Source of the DNA: Opitutaceae bacterium
GTDB taxonomy: Bacteria; Verrucomicrobiota; Verrucomicrobiia; Opitutales; Opitutaceae
DNA: 36,657 bases
Direction: 5' to 3'
Assembly (NCBI GenBank): GCA_028822375.1
Contig: JAPKDW010000011.1
Coordinates: forward strand, 1-36,657
The notes beneath the pieces are model-generated. The model was not told where the DNA came from and made no database searches. It saw only the letters and a program-made list of their open reading frames with translations. Below, one piece after another: positions 8,429 to 16,782 of the stretch; the first letter of the stretch is position 1, and the number at the start of each line of letters is the position of its first letter. Position numbers and translations under genes: made by a program.

Positions 8429-9790
8429 ATGCAAGACGCGATCATCATAGGAGGAGGCATATCAGGCCTCACTGCGGGATACTTACTCCAACAGCGCGGC
8501 TTGGATATTAGCGTCATTGAAAAAGGTTCGGCTCCCGGCGGACCGATTCAAAGCGAAAGGCAAGAGGGATTCCTATTCGAAAAAGGGCCCAACGCCCTCC
8601 TGCTTCCCGACCATTGGGTTGAGCAATTCATCGACGAACTTGGACTATCTTCGCAACTTCAGGAATCCAGTCCCAATGCGGCCAAACGATTTATCGTCCG
8701 CAAGAACCGTCCCGTCGCCGTACCACGATCTTTACTACAAGCAATCACCACGTCGCTTTTCTCACTCAAAGCGAAACTCGGTTTTCTTGCCGAACCGTTC
8801 CGTAAGCAGATTAGCGATCAAGCCGCCAAATCCGAATCCGTCGCTCGATTCGTCGAACGACGCATAGGACCCGAATTCCTCGACTACGCAATCAACCCCT
8901 TCGTCAGCGGCGTTTACGCAGGCAATCCCGAAGAACTGATTCTCGAGCACGCATTCCCACTCATGCGGGGATTCGAACGGGACGGCGGTTCAATAATCCG
9001 CGGAGCCATCCAACACAAAAAACATCAAAAGCGTGATGGGACCAGCTACAAAAAACGATCCATCAGCTTCCAAGATGGACTTCACACCTTGCCTCAAACC
9101 TTAGGGCGTAAACTCGGCAATCGCCTTTGGCTCAATTCGGAAGTCGTCGCAATCAATAAGAACGATCAAGGCTGGCAGGTCACTTGGAAACGAGATGGAG
9201 AAAACTTCGAAGGATTCGCCAAAAAACTCATAGTCTGCCTTCCTTCGCTAGCGATTAAGAAACTTGCTTGGCCTCAATCGATCAAACTCCGGCTTGCCGA
9301 CACTCCGGATCTACCCTACCCAACAGTCCATAGCCTAGCCCTAGGCTATCGCCGCGATCAAATTGCCCATCCGCTCGATGGATTTGGCGTTCTCGTCCCG
9401 AGCAAAGAATCTCCGAATATCCTAGGCGTCCTATTCAGTTCGAGTCTCTATCCTGGACGCGCTCCAGATGATCACTGCTTGCTTACTGTCATGATCGGCG
9501 GGCGCCAACGTGACGATCTCGCAAACGCATCCAAAGAAGCGCTGATAGATCTCGCCACCAAAGATCTGGATACACTGCTTGGCGCAAAAGGTCTCCCTTG
9601 CTTCTCTCACTTAACAACGTGGCCACGGGCGATTCCCCAGTACACTCAAGCCTTTGGCCCATGGAAACAAACGCTCGCAGAGCTAGAAGCCGACAATCCC
9701 AATCTCGCTTTCGGCGGCCATGCAATCGATGGCATCGCCATGGGAGCGAGCATCCAAAGCGGCAAACGGCTCGCGGACGAGACAGTATAA
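8429..9790 (+). CDS. hemG: Protoporphyrinogen oxidase, HemY type (FAD-dependent)
   Basis: This flavoprotein oxidises protoporphyrinogen IX to protoporphyrin IX. The N-terminus has a dinucleotide-binding fold (IIIGGGISGLTAGYLL, then VIEKGSAPGG), and the family segments EKGPNALLLP, PFVSGVYAGNPEEL and the C-terminal FAD motif FGGHAIDGIAMGASIQSGKR are all present. It has 453 residues, usual for the HemY/PPOX group. The same family contains coproporphyrinogen oxidase (HemY/CgoX) of monoderms. The adjacent hemF argues for the protoporphyrin route here, but sequence alone does not prove substrate choice. Ferrochelatase is not in the window. The gene converges tightly (16 bases) on the TPR gene. Confidence 0.93.
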   Translation: MQDAIIIGGGISGLTAGYLLQQRGLDISVIEKGSAPGGPIQSERQEGFLFEKGPNALLLPDHWVEQFIDELGLSSQLQESSPNAAKRFIVRKNRPVAVPRSLLQAITTSLFSLKAKLGFLAEPFRKQISDQAAKSESVARFVERRIGPEFLDYAINPFVSGVYAGNPEELILEHAFPLMRGFERDGGSIIRGAIQHKKHQKRDGTSYKKRSISFQDGLHTLPQTLGRKLGNRLWLNSEVVAINKNDQGWQVTWKRDGENFEGFAKKLIVCLPSLAIKKLAWPQSIKLRLADTPDLPYPTVHSLALGYRRDQIAHPLDGFGVLVPSKESPNILGVLFSSSLYPGRAPDDHCLLTVMIGGRQRDDLANASKEALIDLATKDLDTLLGAKGLPCFSHLTTWPRAIPQYTQAFGPWKQTLAELEADNPNLAFGGHAIDGIAMGASIQSGKRLADETV

Positions 9791-9806
9791 TTCCTTCAAT
9801 CTTAAA

Positions 9807-11165
9807 CTATTGAATCGAAGCCGCCTGAACGCGTTCCATCAACGCCTTCAACTCCGCGCTCGAATGCGTCTGGGAAGCTCGCCTTAACAGGGCTAGCGAA
9901 TCTTCGAATCGCTTGTCATCGATGAGTAATTGCGAAGCAAGAATAAGGGCATTGAATTCATAATCCTCTGAAGCATACGCCCGTTCGAAATAGAACATCG
10001 CTTTAGCGCTATTTCCCTCCTCTGCGTAAAGCATTCCCAACTGAACCAAAACTTCCCCATTCAAAGGATCGTTTTCCAACGCCTCGACCAGTTTCTCTTT
10101 CAGTAATTCACGATTCTCATCCGCCCTGGCAAACTCAGCTTCCAGCAAAAGATATCGCGTTCTTTGCATTGACGACCACGTATCTTCGACCCCGTCTATT
10201 TTACGAAACAATCTCTGCGCTTGTTCCACCTCTTCCTTATCCAACAGATAAGCCACTCCGATTATTATTTGATCAAGGTATAATTTCAACTGTTCCTTCG
10301 ACGAAGCCAAAAACGTATCCACGGAAAGCTCATACATGCCATTCAAGCTATAAATATTGGCAAGCTGAAGTCGCGTATCCCCATTTCCCTTACCCATAGC
10401 GTGAATCAACTCGAAGACTTGGGCCGCCTCGATATACTGCTCAAGCTCTACGTGAATATTTGCCAGAAACATTCTGTACGCATCCTTTTCCGGATTGCGC
10501 TTGATCAATTCCAACAACAGAGGACGCGCATCCGAAAAACGTTTTCCCTGAATCATCGCCTCGGTTTTACCTTCGATCCATTCAATATTATTTGGATCAA
10601 GCACGATCGCCGCGTTGTACGCCAATTCCGCAGCCATTAAATTCCCCACACGCAGGTGACTATACGCAGCCGATCCATACGTATCGGGACTCGTATCGCC
10701 TAACTCCACGCAACGAACGAGCGCTTTTAATCCACCTTCGTAATCTCCATTTCGAACCTTTAGCAAACCCAAATTCTTCCAAGCGCGCCGAAAAGCTGGA
10801 TACTTCCCAATTGCCAAATCATATTCGTTCATCGCGCTATCAAAAGCGCCGCCGTTGAAATACAAGTTCGCTAGAATGAAATTGAAGGTCGCCGTCGCTT
10901 CCGAATCATCGCCGAGCATTCCTTCCAGCATAGACTTAGCGAAGTCAGGATTTTCTTCGACCATCGGTCCGATTCCCTCAAGAAGAACGATTTCCAGCTC
11001 TTGCAACTCCGGTTCTCGATCTTCCAAAACTCCATAGCTCGCCGTAAACCGCTTTTGAAACTCCGGTCCGAACAAATCCGGCTTCCCCATCTCCTCGCTT
11101 TCTTGACCGAGAACAACTCGCCCCAATAAAAAGGATACAGACACAACTGATAAAATTTTCTTCAT
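9807..11165 (-). CDS. Periplasmic TPR-repeat protein of the TonB operon
   Basis: The product has 452 residues with an N-terminal signal peptide (MKKILSVVSVSFLLGRVVLG). The rest consists almost entirely of tetratricopeptide-type helical pairs, for example ANLYFNGGAFDSAMNEYDLA, NLGLLKVRNGDYEGGLKALV, and LGMLYAEEGNSAKAMFYFER. It is the last gene of the six-gene TonB operon and its start overlaps the tonB stop by 4 bases. In Vibrio TonB2-type clusters a TPR protein occupies the same place. A role in coupling TonB to its receptors or in assembling the complex is a reasonable inference; no enzymatic motif is visible. Confidence 0.87.
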   Translation of the reverse strand: MKKILSVVSVSFLLGRVVLGQESEEMGKPDLFGPEFQKRFTASYGVLEDREPELQELEIVLLEGIGPMVEENPDFAKSMLEGMLGDDSEATATFNFILANLYFNGGAFDSAMNEYDLAIGKYPAFRRAWKNLGLLKVRNGDYEGGLKALVRCVELGDTSPDTYGSAAYSHLRVGNLMAAELAYNAAIVLDPNNIEWIEGKTEAMIQGKRFSDARPLLLELIKRNPEKDAYRMFLANIHVELEQYIEAAQVFELIHAMGKGNGDTRLQLANIYSLNGMYELSVDTFLASSKEQLKLYLDQIIIGVAYLLDKEEVEQAQRLFRKIDGVEDTWSSMQRTRYLLLEAEFARADENRELLKEKLVEALENDPLNGEVLVQLGMLYAEEGNSAKAMFYFERAYASEDYEFNALILASQLLIDDKRFEDSLALLRRASQTHSSAELKALMERVQAASIQ

Positions 11166-11863
11166 AAACTAAACGGAGATGAATTTTTAGAATCCTGGAA
11201 TACCAAAACAAACCGAACCTTAGTCCTCACCTTTTGACCATTTTTCTTACCAGGTCGAAACCGCCAACGCATCAAATCTTTGATGATATAGGGAGTCGCT
11301 TCCTTAACTGCCGAATTAAGCACCCACACATGCAAAGGCTTTCCATTCTGATCGATTAGAAACTGCACGATCACGCGAGCGCCCCCTACCTTCTTTTTTA
11401 TCTTCGATGGCAAATTTGGCATCGGCGTATGACTCCTCGAGGGAATTTCGTCTACCTCGGATTTATCATAAACGATGTTCTCCAGGTTTACTTCGATCTT
11501 CGGCCGATTGAACTCCGTCAAGTTAACCTCAATCCTATCCGAAATCTGGAGCGGCGTATTCATACTCACTTCCACTGGCTTTACAGCTAACTCAGTCGGC
11601 TTAGGATCCAAGCTCACTTTAACCTGAATCGGCACTTGCGACGTAACCGATTCTGTCACGACCTCCGGTGGTGGTGGCGGTGGAGGTGGAGGAAGGAAGA
11701 GGCTCAATTTTGCGACGGCAACATCCTCTGGCGGTTCAACCGAACCTAAACGGGACAAAGACATTGCTGAAAACAATACGCCCGTACCGATAATAGCGAA
11801 AAACGCCACTCCGATCGAATTGGTTGATTTGCTCAACCGAGTCTCTAGCGAATGCGTCTTCAT
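11162..11863 (-). CDS. tonB: TonB-type energy transducer
   Basis: TonB spans the periplasm and passes energy from the ExbB/ExbD motor to outer-membrane receptors. The 233 residues comprise a short cytoplasmic start, one membrane anchor (SIGVAFFAIIGTGVLFSAMS), a run of nine prolines near residue 60, an extended mid-section, and a C-terminal TonB domain (about 145-225) with GGARVIVQFLIDQNGKP and the closing RWRFRPGKKNGQKV. It overlaps exbD and the TPR gene by 4 bases on either side. The proline region is shorter than in E. coli TonB, as in TonB2-type proteins. Confidence 0.94.
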   Translation of the reverse strand: MKTHSLETRLSKSTNSIGVAFFAIIGTGVLFSAMSLSRLGSVEPPEDVAVAKLSLFLPPPPPPPPPEVVTESVTSQVPIQVKVSLDPKPTELAVKPVEVSMNTPLQISDRIEVNLTEFNRPKIEVNLENIVYDKSEVDEIPSRSHTPMPNLPSKIKKKVGGARVIVQFLIDQNGKPLHVWVLNSAVKEATPYIIKDLMRWRFRPGKKNGQKVRTKVRFVLVFQDSKNSSPFSL

Positions 11864-12261
11864 TCGTTTGTAGCGAAATGAATATCCTTTCCACCTGCTG
11901 CTTTTACTTCGCCATACACCTTCGCGAACGTATCGTGGATCGACGAGCGATCCGCTTGAATAATAACCGGAGCGTCTTCGATCGCGAGTATGCGATGGAC
12001 GATCGGCCTCACTCGAGCCAGAGAGATCTCCTTGCCTCCGTGATAAATGCGTCCCGTTTCGGTAATTGCTATCAGAATGCTATTCTTAGGCAGTGGCGTC
12101 GAATTACTCGCTTCTGGCTTATCTACGTCAATCCCCGATTCTTGAACGAAAACGGTAGTGACGATGAAAAAGATCAGCAGAATAAAAATACAATCGATCA
12201 TCGGAGAAAGATTGATCTCCGTCTCTCCGCTCAACTCCAGGTCTAGCATATCTCGCCTCAT
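11860..12261 (-). CDS. exbD: Biopolymer transport protein ExbD
   Basis: ExbD works with ExbB in the inner membrane to convert proton motive force into TonB motion. The 133-residue protein has the standard layout of a short cytosolic tail, one helix after INLSPMIDCIFILLIFFIV, and a periplasmic domain. Asp23 in that motif corresponds to the proton-relaying aspartate of ExbD/TolR/MotB. Its ATG overlaps the exbB stop (ATGA), showing translational coupling. Confidence 0.96.
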   Translation of the reverse strand: MRRDMLDLELSGETEINLSPMIDCIFILLIFFIVTTVFVQESGIDVDKPEASNSTPLPKNSILIAITETGRIYHGGKEISLARVRPIVHRILAIEDAPVIIQADRSSIHDTFAKVYGEVKAAGGKDIHFATNE

Positions 12262-12785
12262 GCATTGCCTCCTTTTCTTTCGCGCATAAGCGAGAACTCG
12301 GCGCTCACAAGCTCTTGCTGCCGGATCTTCGCTTCACGGCGAATCCACTGAATAATAAAAATAGCTGGAATCGCTACAATAAGTCCTGCTTGAGTCGTGA
12401 CCAATGCGAACCTCACCCCACTAGAAACCTGCGAAGTTGTTTCCTGCATCCGCTGAGAAAGACTTTCGAACGTATTCAACATTCCGATCACCGTCCCTAA
12501 CAACCCTAGCAACGGAGCAGCAGCAGCCAGCATTCCAATGTACGCAACTTGACGTGAAACCAATTCGCCAAACTCGCGCTTCATTTGAGAAATCGCGATT
12601 TCTCGATCCATAAAGCTAGAGCCCTTGTCAAAGTTGTCCGCAATCTTAGGAACCGAAAAGCCTTTCACGAACGAAAGCGTGCCAAAAGCCGAACGATACA
12701 AAAGAAACGACAACGCAACCAAGGCCAACATGACAATCCCGCCTTCCCGCACTGTTTCCCAAGCCTCTAGCAAAAACGTTTCCAT
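12258..12785 (-). CDS. exbB: ExbB-type proton channel subunit (short)
   Basis: The product has 175 residues and three predicted membrane helices (about 15-35, 82-107 and 125-148). The MotA/TolQ/ExbB motif AAAAPLLGLLGTVIGMLNTF is followed by ALVTTQAGLIVAIPAIFI, the channel-lining helices. It forms the proton channel with ExbD. Its size matches the short ExbB2 of Vibrio-type clusters rather than E. coli ExbB (244 residues). It starts 4 bases after the long ExbB homologue ends. Confidence 0.95.
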   Translation of the reverse strand: METFLLEAWETVREGGIVMLALVALSFLLYRSAFGTLSFVKGFSVPKIADNFDKGSSFMDREIAISQMKREFGELVSRQVAYIGMLAAAAPLLGLLGTVIGMLNTFESLSQRMQETTSQVSSGVRFALVTTQAGLIVAIPAIFIIQWIRREAKIRQQELVSAEFSLMRERKGGNA

Positions 12786-12789
12786 CCGA

Positions 12790-14187
12790 TTATTTAGTTT
12801 CCTTGCTGTTCAGCTTATTAACCACTTTGGAAAACTCCGTCGCCGTAAGTTCCATTGCGCTAATTCGACGTTTTGCCAACCGCAGCAAAGCCCCATGAAT
12901 AATCAAAGTAGGGATCGCAACAACCAGCCCAAGCTCCGTCGTCACCAAGGCTTCTGAAATTCCAGAAGACAAAGCCTTCGGATCCCCCGAGCCAAAAATA
13001 GTGATCAAGGTAAAGGTCTTAATCATCCCAACCACTGTTCCAAGCAATCCCATCAAAGGGGTCGCTGCTGCTGTCACCGAGAGCCAAGGTAAAAAACGCT
13101 CCAGCTGAGGCTTTCTATGCAAGATAACGCTAACCATGTGATCCTCCATCAATTCGCGATCTCCGTTGGCATGGTCCGCCCCCTCCGAAAGCATGGAGCG
13201 CATCCAAGGCTTCGCCGATGCGGCCTCCGCCTTTGCCTTGTCCGTTTCTCCCAAATACGCTGCGGTCGCAATCGAAGCCAAGTTAGCAGGAATCGTTACG
13301 TTCAACGCCTTAAAGTCTGCTAACTTCACAAGCGCCAGCAACAACGCCAACACTCCCATACCTAAAATCGTATAACCAACCGGTCCGCCCTTCTCCAAGT
13401 GCTCCCGCCAATTCCCACTCGCCTTCTCCAAGGAAATCGCCTTGCCCAACGATGCGTCAAGAGGAAGTGCCGATTGGCCATTTCCTCCGTACTCCTGGAG
13501 CGCTTTTCCAAAAACTCCATCCAGACGAACCAGCTCGGGCTCCAAGGCTCCGGGACGGTAATTCAAAAATCCCACCGCTCCCTCTTTCTCTCCTTGGAAA
13601 TAAGCAGCCGGACCATACACGAAAACTCGACCTGACAAGATTTCGCCATTTGCATCAATCGCCTTTCCTTCGAATTCGTAGCCTCCAACCAAGACATCCA
13701 ATCGATCCAAGCAAACCTCGACCGCCTCCGTTCGCTTCACGCGAGCTACCTCGGACCCTGGACCGGAAATTTCGATAGCCTCACGCAGTGGAGTCAGTTT
13801 CACCTCGAAACGTTGATCTTCGGAAATATGCAGGCGTCCTTCGAACGTATTCAAATATTGGGCAAATAACCCTGATACGTAATCATTCTGAGTCCGCAAA
13901 TCTCGAGCTAGCGATTGACGCGAGCGCAATTCCTCTCTCGCCGAATCTTCAGTCGAACGCATCGCTCGAATACGAGCACGCATTTCAATCGTTTTATTTT
14001 CGTAGTCGTTTATCTGCTGAACGATCGGCACCTTATCGGCCGCAATCGTTTCCTGTAAATCACGGTACTTCTGAAGGCTTGCTTCAATCCGAGCCTCCAT
14101 AGAATCCGCCAACGCGGCAATATCCCTCTCCTGGGCATTTGCCCCGAAAGCTAAAACGAAAACCACATATACAACGCGCCGGATCAT
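12790..14187 (-). CDS. Long ExbB-like protein with periplasmic coiled coil (TtpC-like)
   Basis: This is a second MotA/TolQ/ExbB-family protein, here 465 residues. A signal-like N-terminus is followed by a coiled-coil and beta-rich extracytoplasmic region (about 20-265), and then by three membrane helices carrying TAAATPLMGLLGTVVGMIKT and ALVTTELGLVVAIPTLIIHG. This architecture is that of TtpC, which is required in Vibrio for TonB2-dependent uptake and sits in the same place before exbB2-exbD2-tonB2. It overlaps the upstream DUF3450 gene by 4 bases. Assignment as TtpC-like rests on architecture and context; direct function in this organism is inferred. Confidence 0.88.
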   Translation of the reverse strand: MIRRVVYVVFVLAFGANAQERDIAALADSMEARIEASLQKYRDLQETIAADKVPIVQQINDYENKTIEMRARIRAMRSTEDSAREELRSRQSLARDLRTQNDYVSGLFAQYLNTFEGRLHISEDQRFEVKLTPLREAIEISGPGSEVARVKRTEAVEVCLDRLDVLVGGYEFEGKAIDANGEILSGRVFVYGPAAYFQGEKEGAVGFLNYRPGALEPELVRLDGVFGKALQEYGGNGQSALPLDASLGKAISLEKASGNWREHLEKGGPVGYTILGMGVLALLLALVKLADFKALNVTIPANLASIATAAYLGETDKAKAEAASAKPWMRSMLSEGADHANGDRELMEDHMVSVILHRKPQLERFLPWLSVTAAATPLMGLLGTVVGMIKTFTLITIFGSGDPKALSSGISEALVTTELGLVVAIPTLIIHGALLRLAKRRISAMELTATEFSKVVNKLNSKETK

Positions 14188-14987
14188 CCCTCGCCTCCCG
14201 CCTTGTTCATCACTTTTCCCGGCACCAATTGAATCGAAGGCGGCCGCTTCTGCTCGTATACTTTAATCAACTCCAATATTTCCGCCACGTGCTCCGGTTT
14301 TTCAGTCCAGGTCCATCCCAATTCTCCCGGCATCAATTCCCAAGCAACCGTTCCTCGCGGATCCACTGCGTAGGCTCTCGCAAGTCCCCAGTATAGGACA
14401 GAAACCATCACTTCCCGACCATCCTTAAATTCCCGCGCCACGTAGTCGATCGTCACCGTGCGGTTAAAATCTTCGATTGTAGTGAAGGCAGCGATCAGGA
14501 TCTGCGCCCGTTCACCCAGGGCAGCCTTATCCCCAGCGTCCAATTTCTCGCGAGCTCTATTCAACTCGTCTTCCAAGAAAAAAGGCGTACGAGCTCGAAC
14601 GCGATCGAATCGCTGCTCCAGCGCTTCCAGCTTCTCTGAATAGAAAACACGCGCCACTTCTTGGCCCTCATAAGACTCCGTGTTTTTGGACAATTCCCCC
14701 GCTCTAAAATCGACCTCTCCCTGCAATCGCTCCAAATTGCTCGTCAGCCCGTCGATATCCGCTTCCAAGACCAGAACGCTCTGTTCCAAAATCTTCTCCT
14801 GAGCCTTCCATGCATTGCGCTCGTTCGCGATTTTTACCTCTATATCGATCCATCGTTTGGTAGCCGCATCCAATCGCTCATAGTCGTCAGCGACGAGCCT
14901 AGGCAACAATCCGATAACGGACCCCACTAAAACAAGAAACACCACTCTTAGAGTCGGATTTCGCTTAGGAAACAAATGAGTACACAT
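14184..14987 (-). CDS. DUF3450 family periplasmic protein
   Basis: The product has 267 residues with an N-terminal signal/anchor (about 12-33), then a long helical coiled coil (about 40-130), then a globular segment containing VSVLYWGLARAYAVDP and ELGWTWTEKPEHVAEILELI. These match the DUF3450 family, which is regularly encoded directly upstream of a long ExbB homologue. Start is ATG at 14985-14987; a TTG one codon earlier is possible. It heads the TonB operon, so the promoter should lie at about 14990-15130. Its biochemical role is unknown; coupling to the ExbB-like motor is a context-based guess. Confidence 0.85.
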   Translation of the reverse strand: MCTHLFPKRNPTLRVVFLVLVGSVIGLLPRLVADDYERLDAATKRWIDIEVKIANERNAWKAQEKILEQSVLVLEADIDGLTSNLERLQGEVDFRAGELSKNTESYEGQEVARVFYSEKLEALEQRFDRVRARTPFFLEDELNRAREKLDAGDKAALGERAQILIAAFTTIEDFNRTVTIDYVAREFKDGREVMVSVLYWGLARAYAVDPRGTVAWELMPGELGWTWTEKPEHVAEILELIKVYEQKRPPSIQLVPGKVMNKAGGEG

Positions 14988-14990
14988 CAA

Positions 14991-15133
14991 TCAACAAAGG
15001 GAGTGAGAAGAAAAATATCCGCCGCCATCGACCAAAATGGAAAACCGCGACACCCAAAAAGTCTCAAAACGAACCCAAAGGGTCAAGCGAGTAGTCGCGC
15101 TATGCGACCAGCTCATCCCTCACCCCTTCGAAT
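14991..15133. promoter_or_regulatory. Presumed promoter region of the TonB operon
   Basis: This is the only non-coding space upstream of the first gene of the operon, so its promoter must lie here or inside the DUF3500 remnant. I could not identify convincing -35/-10 boxes or a clear Fur palindrome by eye. Confidence 0.35.
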
Positions 15134-15368
15134 TTAATGCGCGTGCCCAGCGCTATAATGCTCTTTCAGTAAATCTCGGCCGAAGTCCCCATCGAAGTCC
15201 CGCCAGACCGTGTGAATGTGATTCGCGCCCCTGCACATTATCGTATTCAATAAGAAACGATGCTCCCTGAACCCGATAATAATGTCCCTCGAATCGCCAG
15301 CCCCAGAAGCTACTCCCAGTGGGTTCGCCGAAAATCGACACGTAATCATTCTTTTTCAGCACATCCAA
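15134..15368 (-). pseudogene. Decayed DUF3500-like gene remnant (frameshifted, internally deleted)
   Basis: On the minus strand the frame ending near 15230 reads SIFGEPTGSSFWGWRFEGHY then YRVQGASFLIEYDNVQ. The homology then continues in another frame as GANHIHTVWRDFDGDFGRDL followed by LKEHYSAGHAH and a stop at 15134. Both pieces resemble DUF3500 proteins as I remember them: the first the mid-protein FGxPxxxxxWGWRFEGHH region, the second the C-terminal FLIEYDNTQNxANHIHSVWRD block. The roughly 100-150 residues normally between GH and HYYR are missing, a frame change sits at about 15227-15233, and a stop (TGA 15369-15371) directly precedes the frame. The gene is therefore almost certainly dead. 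Confidence 0.7.
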
Positions 15369-15480
15369 TCAGAAAGCTGTCGTGCCCAGCACGCCGATAG
15401 TAACCAGCAACCCAAAAATTCCGTTCTTATAAGGAACAGCCAATTCGGTCCTCCCACGCTAACCAATAAATTGCCCCTTC

Positions 15481-15990
15481 ATGAATTTTCTATTAAGCGC
15501 CAAAACCGTTTCCCTATTCACGATTGCTTGTCTTGCTTTCATGCCAACTGCCCTCGCCCAGCAAAAAGCCATGCCGCCGGAAGAGACCGAAGCAGCCAGA
15601 CAGCGATTCAATCAATCCATCGAAAATGCCGTGCTTAAAGTCATGAAAGGAATCGAGATGCTCGAGGAACAGGTCGAGCCCGTTCAAAAGGTTCTCATCG
15701 GCTACTTCGCGCCTTTCCAAATTGAACGAATGAAAATGCAAGCCGAACGGCAAAAAATGGCTGGCGAAGGCCGCGAACGCCAAGGACGAGGCGGCGGCGG
15801 AAATCGCGACGCCATGATGGCCCGCATGGCCAAGCTAGAAAAGCTGCGAACCGACGCCGACAAAAAGATCAAAGCCATCTTAGACAAAAAGCAGTTCAAG
15901 AAATATAAGGCAGTCATGGAGGAGGTTGTCCCACCCCAACGTCGACCAGGCGGAAGAGGCGGAAGAGGCGGACCTGGCGGCGGGCGCTGA
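15481..15990 (+). CDS. Small secreted protein with Arg/Gly-rich tail
   Basis: The product has 169 residues. A signal peptide (MNFLLSAKTVSLFTIACLAF) ends in an Ala-x-Ala site (ALA followed by QQKAMPP). The mature protein is helical and highly charged, with a Met/Lys/Arg-rich middle interrupted by a GRGGGGN segment. A KAILDKKQFKKYK stretch recalls the LTxxQ helices of Spy/CpxP-like periplasmic chaperones. It ends in RRPGGRGGRGGPGGGR. The family is not securely recognised; a Spy-like or metal/nucleic-acid-binding periplasmic role is speculation. It starts at ATG 15481 and is followed 85 bases later by rsmG. Confidence 0.75.
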   Translation: MNFLLSAKTVSLFTIACLAFMPTALAQQKAMPPEETEAARQRFNQSIENAVLKVMKGIEMLEEQVEPVQKVLIGYFAPFQIERMKMQAERQKMAGEGRERQGRGGGGNRDAMMARMAKLEKLRTDADKKIKAILDKKQFKKYKAVMEEVVPPQRRPGGRGGRGGPGGGR

Positions 15991-16075
15991 TAAACCGAAG
16001 CGGCCAGTTTCCGACCTTCCCCAAAAACACAATTTGGTTGCCCTTGCCTCTGCGAGTGGGCACTCACAGCTCCTT

Positions 16076-16717
16076 ATGGATTTCGACCTTCAGATCCTCG
16101 AGCAGCATTTTCCAGAATTGACCGATCTACAAAAAGATCGGTTTGCCGCCTACGCGAACCTCATCGCCGAATGGAATGAGAAAATCAATCTCATCTCGCG
16201 CGCCGATATCGAGAATCTTCCGAAAAAACACCTCCTTCACAGCCTGGCCATAGCCAAGGCAATCCAGTTTAAAGACGGCACACGTGTCATGGACGTCGGC
16301 ACTGGCGGTGGATTCCCAGGAATTCCACTTGCTATTCTATTTCCTGAATGCGGCTTCCACCTGGTCGACTCCATTGGCAAGAAAGTCAAAGTCGTCGTCG
16401 ATTGCGTTCATAAACTCGGCCTCGACAACGTCTCCGCCGAACAAGCTCGGGCCGAGAAAGTATCTAACCAATACGACTTCATCGTCGCGCGGGCAGTCAC
16501 TCAGCTTCCGCGATTCATGAACTGGATACGCAAGCGCGTCAAACGAACCGCTTTCAACGATCTACCAAATGGCGTCCTCTACCTCAAAGGAGGCAAATTA
16601 GACGACGACTTCGCTAGCATCAAGGAGACGCCCACGGCCTACCGAATTCAAGAATTTTTCGACTACGACGAGTTTCAGGAAAAACACGTCATTCACATCC
16701 CCGTATCGAGGGACTGA
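16076..16717 (+). CDS. rsmG: 16S rRNA (guanine527-N7)-methyltransferase
   Basis: RsmG (GidB) methylates N7 of G527 in 16S rRNA using S-adenosylmethionine; loss gives low-level streptomycin resistance. The 213-residue protein has the N-terminal helical part with YANLIAEWNEKINLISR, the SAM-binding motif VMDVGTGGGFPGIPLAILFP, the LVDSIGKKVK segment and the FIVARAVTQL motif with its conserved Arg-Ala. The frame is open 50 codons further 5', into the upstream gene, but family members begin at about this ATG. It is not beside mnmG or parA as often seen; instead an SNF2 helicase follows. Confidence 0.95.
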   Translation: MDFDLQILEQHFPELTDLQKDRFAAYANLIAEWNEKINLISRADIENLPKKHLLHSLAIAKAIQFKDGTRVMDVGTGGGFPGIPLAILFPECGFHLVDSIGKKVKVVVDCVHKLGLDNVSAEQARAEKVSNQYDFIVARAVTQLPRFMNWIRKRVKRTAFNDLPNGVLYLKGGKLDDDFASIKETPTAYRIQEFFDYDEFQEKHVIHIPVSRD

Positions 16718-16782
16718 AAAAGCTATACGCAAGGTCCTGAACTGCGCCATTCGAGCAACCCGAAATCGATCCTAATAAAATT

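Noticed and set aside
15369-15480. Hydrophobic stretch NGIFGLLVTIGVLGTTAF on the minus strand before the DUF3500 remnant
   Set aside because: Only about 29 codons between two stops, without family match; could be the end of another lost gene but cannot be supported.
15926-16075. Upstream extension of rsmG by 50 codons
   Set aside because: It overlaps the C-terminal RG-rich coding region of the preceding gene and lacks similarity to RsmG N-termini; its composition is only an out-of-frame reading of the repeat.
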